Shown piece by piece: positions 25,510-33,365 of a stretch of DNA of 64,000 nt. The stretch comes from Streptosporangium pseudovulgare (GTDB lineage: Bacteria; Actinomycetota; Actinomycetes; Streptosporangiales; Streptosporangiaceae). Numbering within the stretch: the first letter of the stretch is position 1; the number at the start of each line of letters is the position of its first letter. Below the pieces are notes generated by a model. The model was given only the letters and a program-made list of their open reading frames with translations. It was not told the DNA's origin and searched no databases. Where the stretch lies: contig NZ_BMQJ01000004.1 in the NCBI RefSeq assembly GCF_014648055.1, positions 186,001 to 250,000 on the forward strand. Direction: 5' to 3'. Both the position numbers and the translations under genes were made by a program.

Positions 25510-25962
25510 TCAGCCATGGGAGTCCCACGGCTTCAGCCGTGGGGAGGAAGCCGACCACGTGTCGGTCCGCCGGCCCGTGCCCGGTTCGGCGCCCTGCAAC
25601 GGCGTCGCCCTGATCTCGGTCGCGGTGAACCCGTCCACCGTGTACCGCTCGTGCAGCAGGAAACCGAGGACGCCCGCGACCGCCTGGACGCTGTCGCGGG
25701 CCGGGGTGCGGCCGGTCAGCAGGTAGACCAGCGGCGTGGACGGCTGGTCGATGGAGAACTGGCGGCCGTGGTGGTGGACGTCCTGCAGGGTCCTGATCGG
25801 CAGGGGCTGCTCGGTGGTGAACCAGGCGGTGACCTCCCACGCCGGAGGCCCGGCGCCGGGGGCGGCCGACTCCGCGTAGCAGGCCGCGCAGCCCTGACGG
25901 GCGTCCTGCCCGTGAGGGCACGCCCAGGAGGCGAAGTCATGCGGCATGCTGCGTTCGGCCAT
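25510..25962 (-). CDS. Small Cys/His-rich hypothetical protein
   Basis: 150 residues; ATG at 25962. The N-terminus has a zinc-ribbon-like pattern, WACPHGQDARQGCAACYAE (CPH...C-x-x-C). The body (WEVTAWFTTEQPLPIRTLQD, then TPLVYLLTGRTPARDSVQAV) contains the AWFTTEQPLPIRTL motif I associate with a small actinomycete family of unknown role. The last 14 residues (SASSPRLKPWDSHG) are coded by the hairpin at 25524-25543, which looks like the end of an IS605-type element; the original C-terminus may therefore have been replaced. Confidence 0.6.
   Translation of the reverse strand: MAERSMPHDFASWACPHGQDARQGCAACYAESAAPGAGPPAWEVTAWFTTEQPLPIRTLQDVHHHGRQFSIDQPSTPLVYLLTGRTPARDSVQAVAGVLGFLLHERYTVDGFTATEIRATPLQGAEPGTGRRTDTWSASSPRLKPWDSHG
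25524..25543. other. Hairpin resembling an IS200/IS605 element end
   Basis: CCCACGGC-TTCA-GCCGTGGG followed by GGAGGA. This stem with a TTCA loop and trailing GGAGGA is the familiar right-end hairpin seen after IS605-family OrfB genes in actinomycetes. No transposase is nearby, so it is a remnant. It could also act as a bidirectional terminator between the two convergent genes. Confidence 0.5.
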
Positions 25963-26367
25963 GTTCCGACCGTACCCGTCCGCGCGCCGGCGACTGGCAC
26001 CCCGCGGCGACCACGGCGTGGTCCCCGCACGTTCGGAGGTGACGGACGCGGGCCCGTGAGGGATCTCTCCGGTCACGGCGCGGTCCCCGCACGTTCGGAG
26101 GTGACAGGCATCGGCCCGTGAGGGATCTCCCGGTCACGGCGTGCTCACCGCACGTTCGGAGACGACAGGGGAGCCGGGGGCCGGTGACCATGAAGGTGCT
26201 CCCGATACCCGGTGCCGGGACGCGCCCTGCCACGCCGGTCCGACCCTCGCCCCCGGCCGTCGCCGGGGCGCGGCGGAAGGGGGCCCGAGGTCTCTCGAAG
26301 AGGCGTGCCGGGGCGCTGACCGGCGCAGACGCGGTATCCGTCCACCCGCGAGGATCGAGGATCCGAC
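25963..26367. other. 405-bp gap, mostly the 61/62-bp repeat
   Basis: Outside the three repeat copies the gap holds GC-rich sequence without a good start or codon bias. The region 26170-26367 leads into the membrane-protein gene and must contain its promoter, but no clear -35/-10 pair is visible. Confidence 0.5.
26018..26169. repeat. 61/62-bp tandem repeat resembling a degenerate CRISPR array
   Basis: Three copies beginning at 26018, 26080 and 26141. The first about 28 bases of each (GTGGTCCCCGCACGTTCGG followed by AGGTGAC) look like type I-E CRISPR repeats of actinomycetes and the period fits repeat plus 32-33 nt spacer. However the two 'spacers' are also nearly identical in their last 25 nt, so I annotate it as a tandem repeat. 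No cas genes in the window. Confidence 0.6.
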
Positions 26368-27333
26368 ATGACGTTCACCGGCCCCGCCGAAGGCCGCCAC
26401 CGGGCCACGGACCCGGTTTCCACCCCCGGACCCGTCTCCCCCGTACCGCCTCGCCGAGGGCGCCTGGTCCTTCTCAGCGTGCTGGCCGGCGCGGCGATCG
26501 CCTCCCTGTGGTCCTACCACTTCGTGGACAGCGTGATCGGCGACAACGTCGCCAACACGCTGCTCGGCCACGACGCCAAGGGCACCGCGATCACCGGCGC
26601 CGTGGCCGGGGCGGTCTTCGCGTTCGTGTCCGGGCTGGCCGGCACGTTCACCGCCTGTAACGTGGCCGCGTTCGGCGCGGTCGTCCCGCTCGTCCGGCAC
26701 GGCGACTCCTGGCGCGTCAGGCTCCGGGAGACGCTGCGCCCGCTCGGCCGGCTCGCCGTCGGCATGATCGTGGTCAGCGGCGTGTACGGCGCGGTCGGCG
26801 CGCTCCTCGGTGACCGGCTGCCGCAGCTCTCGACCGCGACCGTGGGCGACGGGATGCCCGTGCGGCTGCTCCAGGCGTCGGTGGTGTTCGGGATCATCGG
26901 GCTGGCGTTCATCTGGCTCGGCCTGGCCGCCCTGCGCCTCGTGCCCGACCCCCTAGCGCGCCTGGAGCGCCGTTTCCCGAACGTCCGCCTCGTCGTCCTG
27001 GGCGCGTTCGTCGGCGGCTTCCTCATCGGCCGGCCGTTCCCGCTCTTCCACAAGCTGTTCACCTACGCCGCCCAGACCCACAACCCCCTGTACGGCGCGG
27101 CCGTGTTCATCCTGCAGTCGGTGGGCAACATCGCGGTGATGGCGGTGCTGTTCGCCGCGCTCATGCTCGCGGCCCGGGGCCGGTTCGCGCGGTGGCTGGC
27201 GGCGAGACCGGCCCGCCTGGTGACCGTGACCGCGGTCGCCTTCCTCGTCGCGGGCTCGTTCACGCTGCTGTACTGGGACCTGCGGCTGCCGTCGATGTTC
27301 GGCTACGGCTGGTACCCGGTCGTCCCCTGGTAG
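26368..27333 (+). CDS. Polytopic membrane protein, CcdA/DsbD-like
   Basis: 321 residues, about seven hydrophobic helices. After a short Pro-rich cytoplasmic tail: LVLLSVLAGAAIASLWSYHF, TAITGAVAGAVFAFVSGLAG, then a signature TFTACNVAAFGAVVPLVRHG with a Cys in a helix break, and LGRLAVGMIVVSGVYGAVGA, LLQASVVFGIIGLAFIWLGL and LGAFVGGFLIGRPFPLFHKL. This layout is that of the DsbD/CcdA superfamily of transmembrane electron or metal carriers, but the second helix-break Cys is not obvious, so thiol transfer is uncertain. Monocistronic; 48 bp before the toxin gene. Confidence 0.65.
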   Translation: MTFTGPAEGRHRATDPVSTPGPVSPVPPRRGRLVLLSVLAGAAIASLWSYHFVDSVIGDNVANTLLGHDAKGTAITGAVAGAVFAFVSGLAGTFTACNVAAFGAVVPLVRHGDSWRVRLRETLRPLGRLAVGMIVVSGVYGAVGALLGDRLPQLSTATVGDGMPVRLLQASVVFGIIGLAFIWLGLAALRLVPDPLARLERRFPNVRLVVLGAFVGGFLIGRPFPLFHKLFTYAAQTHNPLYGAAVFILQSVGNIAVMAVLFAALMLAARGRFARWLAARPARLVTVTAVAFLVAGSFTLLYWDLRLPSMFGYGWYPVVPW

Positions 27334-27381
27334 CCGAGCCGGCCCGCCCGGCTGCCCGGAGCGGTACGGGATCATGACGCC

Positions 27382-28440
27382 ATGGCCCTGCAACCGCCGG
27401 CCGAACTGGTCGCGCTTCTCAACCTCGTCGGACGACCGTGGCCGGCGGCCGACGAGGACAGGCTCTACGCGTCCGGGCAGCGGTGGATCGCCTTCGCGGA
27501 GGCGATGAGCCGCCACACGGTCGCGGCCGGCGCGCACGTCGTCCGGACCACGACACGCAACGTCGGCGAAGGCGTCCGGGCGCTCGACGAGGACTGGCGG
27601 GAGACCTCCGAACACTCCGACGACGCGATCGCCGCCGCCCGGCTCATCGGCTGCGCCCTGCAGCTCTCCGCCATGATCGTGCTCGCGGCCAAGATCACGT
27701 TGATCGTCATCCTCCTGCGGCTCGCGCTGAACCTGCTCCGGCTCGCCGCGGTCTCGGGTCCCACGGCCGGGGCCTCCCTCGCCGCGGTGCCCGCCGTCGT
27801 GGGAGGTTCCCGCCTCGCCACCCGGCAGCTCCTCCGCGGGACGACCGGACTGATGGAACGGAGCGTGCTCCGCCTCTTCGACCGGGCCACCTCACTCCTG
27901 CGGAAACCTCGCGTCCGGGACGGCGGCACGCGGTTCCCGGACTCGGAGCGTCCGCCCACACCCGTCCGCGGACCGGACAACTATCTGGAGGCCGCCGCCG
28001 ACGACAGCGTCGTCGTGCGGGACATCACCCCCTATCCGATATGGCGCAGGGACCGCGAGCCGCTCTACCGCGCCGACGACAGGCCGCCGGACGAGGTGTT
28101 CGAGGAGGGGCTCCACCCGTGGGATCCGTCGGCCACCCGCCTGGACGACTACGTGAACAAGTCCACCCCCTCCGCCTTCGTGGGGACCAGCTACCGCAGG
28201 GACGTCGACAACCTCCTCCCGCGCCGCCACCTCTACGAGGTGGACGCCCCCGGCGGGATCGACATCCGGGAAACCGTCCCGGCGAGCGCGCGGCTGGGCC
28301 ACGAACAGGAGATCGCCTTCCCCGGCGGCATCCACCGGCGGTACATCTCCGGCGCCTGGCCCGGAGGAGTGCCCAGAACACCGGAGAACTTCATCCCCAA
28401 CCCGCACTACGACCCCTACCCCGGCTACCCTCGGCAATGA
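27382..28440 (+). CDS. Type VII-exported ADP-ribosyltransferase toxin candidate
   Basis: 352 residues. The N-terminus (VGRPWPAADEDRLYASGQRW) is the WP-x-x-DE helical domain found on type VII secreted toxins. Two hydrophobic helices (about 90-124). The C-terminal 125 residues match the pierisin/scabin/pertussis-toxin S1 class of ADP-ribosyltransferases: LYRADDRPP with the NAD-binding Arg230, SAFVGTS (STS motif changed to GTS, 268-270), HLYEVDAPGGIDI, and GHEQEIAFPGG giving Glu308-x-Glu310, then RRYISGA. Likely transfers ADP-ribose from NAD+ to a protein or nucleic acid in a competing cell. Followed by a type VII-associated gene. Confidence 0.82.
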   Translation: MALQPPAELVALLNLVGRPWPAADEDRLYASGQRWIAFAEAMSRHTVAAGAHVVRTTTRNVGEGVRALDEDWRETSEHSDDAIAAARLIGCALQLSAMIVLAAKITLIVILLRLALNLLRLAAVSGPTAGASLAAVPAVVGGSRLATRQLLRGTTGLMERSVLRLFDRATSLLRKPRVRDGGTRFPDSERPPTPVRGPDNYLEAAADDSVVVRDITPYPIWRRDREPLYRADDRPPDEVFEEGLHPWDPSATRLDDYVNKSTPSAFVGTSYRRDVDNLLPRRHLYEVDAPGGIDIRETVPASARLGHEQEIAFPGGIHRRYISGAWPGGVPRTPENFIPNPHYDPYPGYPRQ

Positions 28441-28531
28441 TCGGAACCATGTCCGGCCGCCTCCGCCGCGCGTCCACGAACCGCAGGGGCGGGCGCGTCG
28501 GCCGAAGCCGCTCCCAGGAACGGGTACGACA

Positions 28532-29098
28532 GTGAACGACGCCCCGGCGCCGCCCCCGCTCACCGACGAGCTGCGGGAACAGGCGCGACGCAGCCCCGGG
28601 ACCTGGCTCTACGCGATCGACCCCTTCTTCGGCCCCGGTGACGAGGTCCCGCCGTACGGCATCGTCGGCGCGTGGCGGACCGACGACCGCGGGGAGATCA
28701 CCGGCGAGTTCCGCCACAACCCGAACTACCGGCCCTCACCGGTCGCGCTCGGCTATCCCGAGCCGACCGACCCCGTCGACAGGGCCGTCCAACTCGGCGC
28801 GACCGGTTACGCCGGCGGGCAGGACATCGTCCGCCTGCTCCTGGCGGCCGAGGTGATCGTGGCCGTGGGCCCGGGAGGCGGCATCCCCGTGTTCGAGACG
28901 GGCGGGGGCCGCGCGGCGTTCGCCTACACGGCTCACGCCCACCTGCCGGACGGGTTCCCGGAAGGCACGGCGGGCTGGCAGCCGATCCGCGGCGGCGACC
29001 TGGTCGCGCTGCTGCCCGCTGACGTCGGCGTCGCGATCAACCCGTCCGGATCGGCGAGCGTGATACTCCCGCCCGCCGACCTGCACCGCCGGCCCTGA
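28532..29098 (+). CDS. Type VII secretion system-associated protein, possible immunity or chaperone
   Basis: 188 residues, GTG start. Opening PPLTDELREQARRSPGTWLY and AIDPFFGPGDEVPPYGIVGA, followed by the NPNYRPSPVALGYPEPTDPV block, is the signature of the family annotated as type VII secretion system-associated protein. The C-terminal half (IVRLLLAAEVIVAVGPGGGI, PVFETGGGRAAFAYTAHAHL, ALLPADVGVAINPSGSASVI) is an SseB-like fold. It directly follows the ADP-ribosyltransferase gene on the same strand (91-bp gap). Immunity or export adaptor are both consistent; I cannot decide. Confidence 0.75.
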   Translation: MNDAPAPPPLTDELREQARRSPGTWLYAIDPFFGPGDEVPPYGIVGAWRTDDRGEITGEFRHNPNYRPSPVALGYPEPTDPVDRAVQLGATGYAGGQDIVRLLLAAEVIVAVGPGGGIPVFETGGGRAAFAYTAHAHLPDGFPEGTAGWQPIRGGDLVALLPADVGVAINPSGSASVILPPADLHRRP

Positions 29099-29147
29099 CC
29101 GCTGGTCCTCGGTCCTGGGCCGTCGACCGCGGCCGCCGGCCTTCATC

Positions 29148-29199
29148 GCAGTCCGTGACCGCAGTCCGTGACCGCAGTCCGTGACCGCGGGCCGTGACC
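29148..29199. repeat. 13-bp tandem repeat
   Basis: Four units of GCAGTCCGTGACC (the last is GCGGGCCGTGACC) in the gap between convergent genes. Confidence 0.9.
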
Positions 29200-29231
29200 G
29201 GTGATCCTCGCCGCCGGCCGCCGGGCCGGCC

Positions 29232-29570
29232 TCAGGCCTGCCGTACGGCCCGCAGGATCCGGTCGGCCTCCTCCTCGCTCCGCTGTTCCGCGGAGCGGTG
29301 GTTCCCGGCCATGAGGCCGGTGCCCTCACCCGTCGTCACGTGCCGTTCCGCCAGCGACTCGTAGACGTCCAGCGCGTGCCGGGTCATCGCGTGATATGCC
29401 GCCCCCACCATGCTCCCCAGCTCGTCGTCACCCCACGGGTCACCCTCCCCCTCCAGATAGGCGCGCATGGCCCGCACCTCCGTCAGGTGGTCCGCGCCGT
29501 TCTCGGTGAGCCCCCTGCTCGTGTCACGCAGGTCGGCGTGTGAGACGTCCATCCGGGAATCGCCGGTCAT
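29232..29570 (-). CDS. WXG100/ESX-like small helical protein
   Basis: 112 residues; ATG overlaps the preceding stop (ATGA). Two predicted helices: MDVSHADLRDTSRGLTENGA...AMRAYL and ELGSMVGAAYHAMTRHALDV, with GDPWGDDE at the turn (W in place of the WXG loop). Such proteins form dimers and are exported by, or act as adaptors for, type VII systems. Coupled to the YbaB-like gene upstream and convergent with the toxin gene, it completes a small type VII-linked locus. Confidence 0.72.
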   Translation of the reverse strand: MTGDSRMDVSHADLRDTSRGLTENGADHLTEVRAMRAYLEGEGDPWGDDELGSMVGAAYHAMTRHALDVYESLAERHVTTGEGTGLMAGNHRSAEQRSEEEADRILRAVRQA

Positions 29571-29986
29571 CGCTCCTCCAGCCTCCGCACGGTCGACTCG
29601 ATTCCCGCCGCGAACTCGTCCATGCGGCGCATCACGTCGTCGTGAACACCCTCCAGGCTCCTCGCCAGCGCCCCGGGGTCCGGAACCGTCGCCGGATCCA
29701 GACCGGGGACGTTCATACGGAGATCGTCCAAGGCCGCGTTCACCGCGGTGAGGATCTCCCGCGCGAGGTCCTCGGACGCCATCCGCATCACCCGCGGGTT
29801 GAGGTTCACCTCACGAAGCCGCCCGTCCGGGCCGACCAGAACGCTCACCTGGCCGTCCGCGGCCTGGCCGCCACCCCGGAGCGTCTCCCACTCCGAGTCC
29901 TGTGCGCCGTCCGCCTCGCCGAGGGAGCGGACGCTCTCCGAGAGCATGTCGCCGAAGCGCCGTCCGTCCTCGTGTGTGCTGCTCAT
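29567..29986 (-). CDS. YbaB/EbfC-like protein (type VII-locus associated)
   Basis: 139 residues. The central part (VSVLVGPDGRLREVNLNPRV, then SEDLAREILTAVNAALDDLR) is the YbaB/EbfC DNA-binding-protein fold; the N-terminus is acidic and the C-terminus helical (DDVMRRMDEFAAGIESTVRR). In actinomycete type VII and polymorphic-toxin loci YbaB-like genes stand directly before WXG100-like genes, as here; they resemble EspG-independent chaperone-like proteins rather than chromosomal nucleoid proteins. ATGA overlap with the WXG gene gives a two-gene operon. Confidence 0.75.
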   Translation of the reverse strand: MSSTHEDGRRFGDMLSESVRSLGEADGAQDSEWETLRGGGQAADGQVSVLVGPDGRLREVNLNPRVMRMASEDLAREILTAVNAALDDLRMNVPGLDPATVPDPGALARSLEGVHDDVMRRMDEFAAGIESTVRRLEER

Positions 29987-30284
29987 CCCCGGTTCTCTTC
30001 CTCAGGTTCTTCGGTGAGGGCTCACCCATACCGGGCGAGCGGCCCGGATCACACAACTTACGCGCGGCCGGCCGCCCCCGGCATCCACATGGCCCAGGGA
30101 TCCGGTGACGTGTCCGCCGGGTTCTCCGTCATCCGATGGGAAGCAAGAAATGATCTTTGGGTAAGCCGCGCGAGCCGGGAGACCGCGGTTCACGGCGGGG
30201 TTCCATGATGTCCGGGAGGCGCGCCCGCCGTGCCTCAGGGACGTCATCACGTGGTCCGCGCCGTTGGACCGTACGGAGGCCGGA

Positions 30285-30971
30285 GTGATCCGAGTAGCCG
30301 GAAGGCACGCTGTTTCCCTCGCCTGCGTCGTGCTCGCCGGCGGAGGGCCGGCCGCCGCTGCGGGGCCGATCACCGGTACGGGGCCGGCCCTCGGGCCGGT
30401 GGTCGCCGGGTCGGTGGTCGCGGCGGGCCATCCGATGGCGGTGGCGGCGGGTCACCCGGTGGTGACGGCGGAGGACCGCCCGGTGGTGACGGTGCCGGGC
30501 CGCCCGGTGGTGGTGGCGGCGCCGGGCCGTCAGCCCTATCCGCCCAGTCCGGCGCCCGTCGAGCGCGTCTTCGGCGACATCGTTCAGATCGGCAGGGACA
30601 CGATCAAACTTCTCGACGACGCGGGCAAGCTGGTACGGGACGCCCGCGACCTCCTGAGACTCATCTTCGGCAGGGGCGCCCGGTCCAGCCCCGCGGCCGA
30701 TCGGATCTCCTCCGACGCCGAGAGGCTGGAATCCCAGGCCACCGAGCTCAGCCGCATGCCGCTGCAGAACGGCCGGGACGCCGAGAGGGTCGCCGCCGAG
30801 GCCAGGCGGATCGCCGTACGGGCGGATCGGGCCGCCTCCTTCGCGGCGCGGTTCGGCCCCGTGGCCGACGCCGTGGTCACCGACGCGAGGAACGTCGCCG
30901 CCCTGGCCAGGCGGGTCATCGCCGGCGCGGACCGGATCGCCGCGGCGCGGCCCGGCACCACCCGGAGGTAG
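30285..30971 (+). CDS. Secreted helical protein, unknown
   Basis: 228 residues from the GTG at 30285, with GGAGG 8 nt upstream. Signal peptide VAGRHAVSLACVVLAGGGPAAAA, then a region coded by short repeats (VVTAEDRPVVTVPGRPVVVA) and, from about residue 95, a long amphipathic helical section (RVFGDIVQIGRDTIKLLDDA, ISSDAERLESQATELSR, AERVAAEARRIAVRADRAAS) that could form a coiled coil. No catalytic motif. Close to the type VII genes but divergent in strand; association is not shown. Confidence 0.6.
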   Translation: MIRVAGRHAVSLACVVLAGGGPAAAAGPITGTGPALGPVVAGSVVAAGHPMAVAAGHPVVTAEDRPVVTVPGRPVVVAAPGRQPYPPSPAPVERVFGDIVQIGRDTIKLLDDAGKLVRDARDLLRLIFGRGARSSPAADRISSDAERLESQATELSRMPLQNGRDAERVAAEARRIAVRADRAASFAARFGPVADAVVTDARNVAALARRVIAGADRIAAARPGTTRR

Positions 30972-31001
30972 GACGGAAACGGCCGGGCACGGCCGGATCA
31001 C

Positions 31002-31086
31002 CCCGGAGGCCGCGACCGCCGGGCTCGGTGACCGTCACGCGCCCGGAGGCCGCGACCGCTGGGCTCGGTGACCGTCACGCGCCCGG
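31002..31086. repeat. 40-bp tandem duplication covering the lacI stop
   Basis: Two 40-bp copies, starts 31002 and 31042, with one or two mismatches. The stop codon of the LacI gene (31075-31077) lies in the second copy. Confidence 0.85.
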
Positions 31087-32187
31087 GGACGGCGGCGGAG
31101 ACGGGGGCGGGGCGACCGAGGACCGGGTGACGAGGCGCGAGCGGAGGGTGTGCATCTCGCGGCGGGGCTCGGCCCCTTCGACGATGTCGAGCAGCACCTC
31201 GGCGGCCTTCGCGCCGAGCTGGTGAACCGGCTGCTCGATCATCGTCAGGGGCGGTTCCATGACCGCCGCCCAGGTGCTGTCGTCGAAGCCGATCAGCGAG
31301 ACGTCGCGCGGGCAGGACAGCCCCGACGTCCGAAGGGCGCGCAGCGCCCCCGTCACCGCGTCGGTCTCGGTGCAGAACAGCGCGGTGACGCGGTCGGGGA
31401 GGGCGAGCATGCGGGCGACCTCCCGGGTCGCCTGCTCCTCGACCTTGCGCCCCATCATCACCAGGTCGGGGTCGAAGGGGATGCGCGCGTCGTCGAGCGC
31501 GTCGAGGTAACCGCGCAGCCGTTCCCCGTCGGTCCACAGGTTGCGGGACGCCGCGGCCAGCAGCGCCCGCCGGGTCGCGGGCGGCTCCGCCATCGGCGGG
31601 CCCCACACGAACCCGATGCGGCGGTGCCCTGCGGCGATGAGCGTCTCGACCGCCCGGCGCGCCGCGTCGCGGTTGTCGATGACGACCGCGTCGAGGTCGA
31701 CCGACGCGACCGCCCGGTCGACGAGCACGACGGGGATGCCCCGGTCCAGCGCGGCCCTGATGTGCGCGACGTCGCCGCGGCCGACCGCGGCCGAGGCGAG
31801 GATGACGCCGTCGACGCGCTTGTCGATGAGCACGTTCGCCGCCGCGACCTCATCATCCAGGTTCTCGTACGTGCTCAGCACGAGCGTGTCGAAGCCGCGG
31901 GCGCGGGAGGCGTCGGAGATGCCGCGCATCACCCCCGCGAAGAAGGGGTTGCCGATGTCGGCGACGATCACGCCCAGCGTGTGGCTCACGCCCGTCGACA
32001 TGCTGCGCGCCAGCGCGTTCGCGCGGTAGCCGAGCTTCTCGGCCGCCGCGAGCACCCGCTCGCGCAGTTCGGGGCTGACGTATCCGTACCCGCCGAGTGT
32101 GCGGGCCGCGGTCGCCCTGCCGACACCGGCCTCGGCGGCCACCTCGGAGATCGTCGGCCGTCCCGCCTGGCTCCGCTCACCTGGCAT
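31075..32187 (-). CDS. LacI-family regulator of the fructosamine locus
   Basis: 370 residues. HTH TISEVAAEAGVGRATAARTL with hinge helix ELRERVLAAAEKLGYRANAL, then a periplasmic-binding-like sugar domain (LGVIVADIGNPFFAGVMRGI, DGVILASAAVGRGDVAHIRA, HRRIGFVWGPPMAEPPATRR, DVSLIGFDDSTWAAVMEPPL). It is the third gene behind frlB- and frlD-like genes on this strand, and the two palindromes of LacI type (34414-34427 and 34568-34581) lie in the divergent promoter region. Inferred: represses the locus until a fructosamine or its phosphate binds. In Bacillus and E. coli the equivalent regulator is GntR-type, so the regulator was exchanged. Confidence 0.9.
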   Translation of the reverse strand: MPGERSQAGRPTISEVAAEAGVGRATAARTLGGYGYVSPELRERVLAAAEKLGYRANALARSMSTGVSHTLGVIVADIGNPFFAGVMRGISDASRARGFDTLVLSTYENLDDEVAAANVLIDKRVDGVILASAAVGRGDVAHIRAALDRGIPVVLVDRAVASVDLDAVVIDNRDAARRAVETLIAAGHRRIGFVWGPPMAEPPATRRALLAAASRNLWTDGERLRGYLDALDDARIPFDPDLVMMGRKVEEQATREVARMLALPDRVTALFCTETDAVTGALRALRTSGLSCPRDVSLIGFDDSTWAAVMEPPLTMIEQPVHQLGAKAAEVLLDIVEGAEPRREMHTLRSRLVTRSSVAPPPSPPPSPGA

Positions 32188-32349
32188 GGATCGCGTCCCT
32201 CGTTTCTCGCGTTCGGATCTCGCGCTCGGAGGCTCGCCACATGCTAGATCCTTTTCATGGACCGGGCGCGTTTCCCCCGGTCACCCATCCGGCCCCGCGC
32301 CACGGCGAGGACCGCCGAGAGGACCCGGGGCGTGCCTCGCCGTTCCTGG

Positions 32350-33225
32350 CTAACCCTGTGGTACGGCGGGACGGCCGCGGCCGAACGCGCCCTCGACGAG
32401 GCACTGCTCGTGGGCCGCCTCCGCGCCGTCGCGCAGCGCCCGCTCGATCATGTCACGCCGCGGCCGGGCCCCTGCCGACCAGCCGCCGCGCAGCAGCGAG
32501 ACGGCGAACCCGGCGAGGAAGGCGTCGCCGCAGCCCATCGTGTCGACGATCTCCCGGGGGTCCGCCACCGGGTGAGCCGGGGCGGCGACGGTGACGTCGC
32601 CGTCGTACGCGATCGCCCCGTCCACGCCGCGGGTGCCGAGCGCCAGCCGCGCGCCCCGCCGTACGACGTCGGCGAGGAGGTCGCGCGTGGCGGCCTCGTC
32701 GAGGTGGGAGCACGACAGCAGGACGAGGTCGGCGTGCGGGCAGACGCGGTCGAGGTAGGCGGGGGAGCGGAAGTCCTCCTCGCTGGACAGGTCGAAGCTC
32801 ACCAGCGGGCCGAGCCCGGCGAGCTTCGGCAGTTCGCTCTCGCTGCCGGAGTAGACGCTGGAGTGCACCAGGTGGAAGCCCGACACGTAGCCGAGCAGCT
32901 CGTCGTCGAGCACGAGCGGCTCCCGCACCGTCACCCCGCCGCCGTTCCAGCCGAGGAAGACACGGTCGCCGTCGTCGACGCGCAGGGTGGAGACGCCGCT
33001 CTCGCCGGCCCGCACCACGCACCGGTCGACGGCCACCCCCTGGGCGTCGATCGCCTCCCGCAGGAACCGGCCGAGGTCGTCGTCGCCGAAGACCCCGAGG
33101 TAGGCGGCGTCGAGGCCGAGCCGGCGGGCGTAGACGGCGACGTTCACGCTGTTGCCGCCCGGATAGTCGACGTCGCGGTCGACGAACCGGTCGACGATGT
33201 TGTCGCCGAAACCGAGGACTCTCAT
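32350..33225 (-). CDS. frlD: PfkB-family fructosamine kinase (FrlD-like)
   Basis: 291 residues; ATG with AGGAGAACCC upstream. Ribokinase fold: VDYPGGNSVNVAVYARRLGL binds sugar, and EIVDTMGCGDAFLAGFAVSL is the PfkB signature with catalytic Asp234 (DTxGxGD). GWNGGGVTVREPL and FHLVHSSVYSGSESELPKL match fructoselysine 6-kinases better than general fructokinases. It should phosphorylate the imported Amadori compound on O6, giving the substrate of the adjacent deglycase. Second gene of the frlB-frlD-lacI group. Assignment rests on context and motif; a different fructosamine could be the substrate. Confidence 0.8.
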   Translation of the reverse strand: MRVLGFGDNIVDRFVDRDVDYPGGNSVNVAVYARRLGLDAAYLGVFGDDDLGRFLREAIDAQGVAVDRCVVRAGESGVSTLRVDDGDRVFLGWNGGGVTVREPLVLDDELLGYVSGFHLVHSSVYSGSESELPKLAGLGPLVSFDLSSEEDFRSPAYLDRVCPHADLVLLSCSHLDEAATRDLLADVVRRGARLALGTRGVDGAIAYDGDVTVAAPAHPVADPREIVDTMGCGDAFLAGFAVSLLRGGWSAGARPRRDMIERALRDGAEAAHEQCLVEGAFGRGRPAVPQG

Positions 33226-33365
33226 GGGTTCTCCTGTGCGCGGGTTCCGCGCACCGCGGCGCGGGACAGGGGGAGGGCACGCGTACGGGCCGGCATGACA
33301 CCGGCCCGCGCGTACGGCCGGGCGGGTATCCGGGGGAGCGGATACCCGGGAACGGGGAGGAGGGC

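Noticed and set aside
26018..26169. Annotation as a true CRISPR array
   Set aside because: The two putative spacers share their last 25 nt and there are no cas genes, so the label would overstate the evidence.
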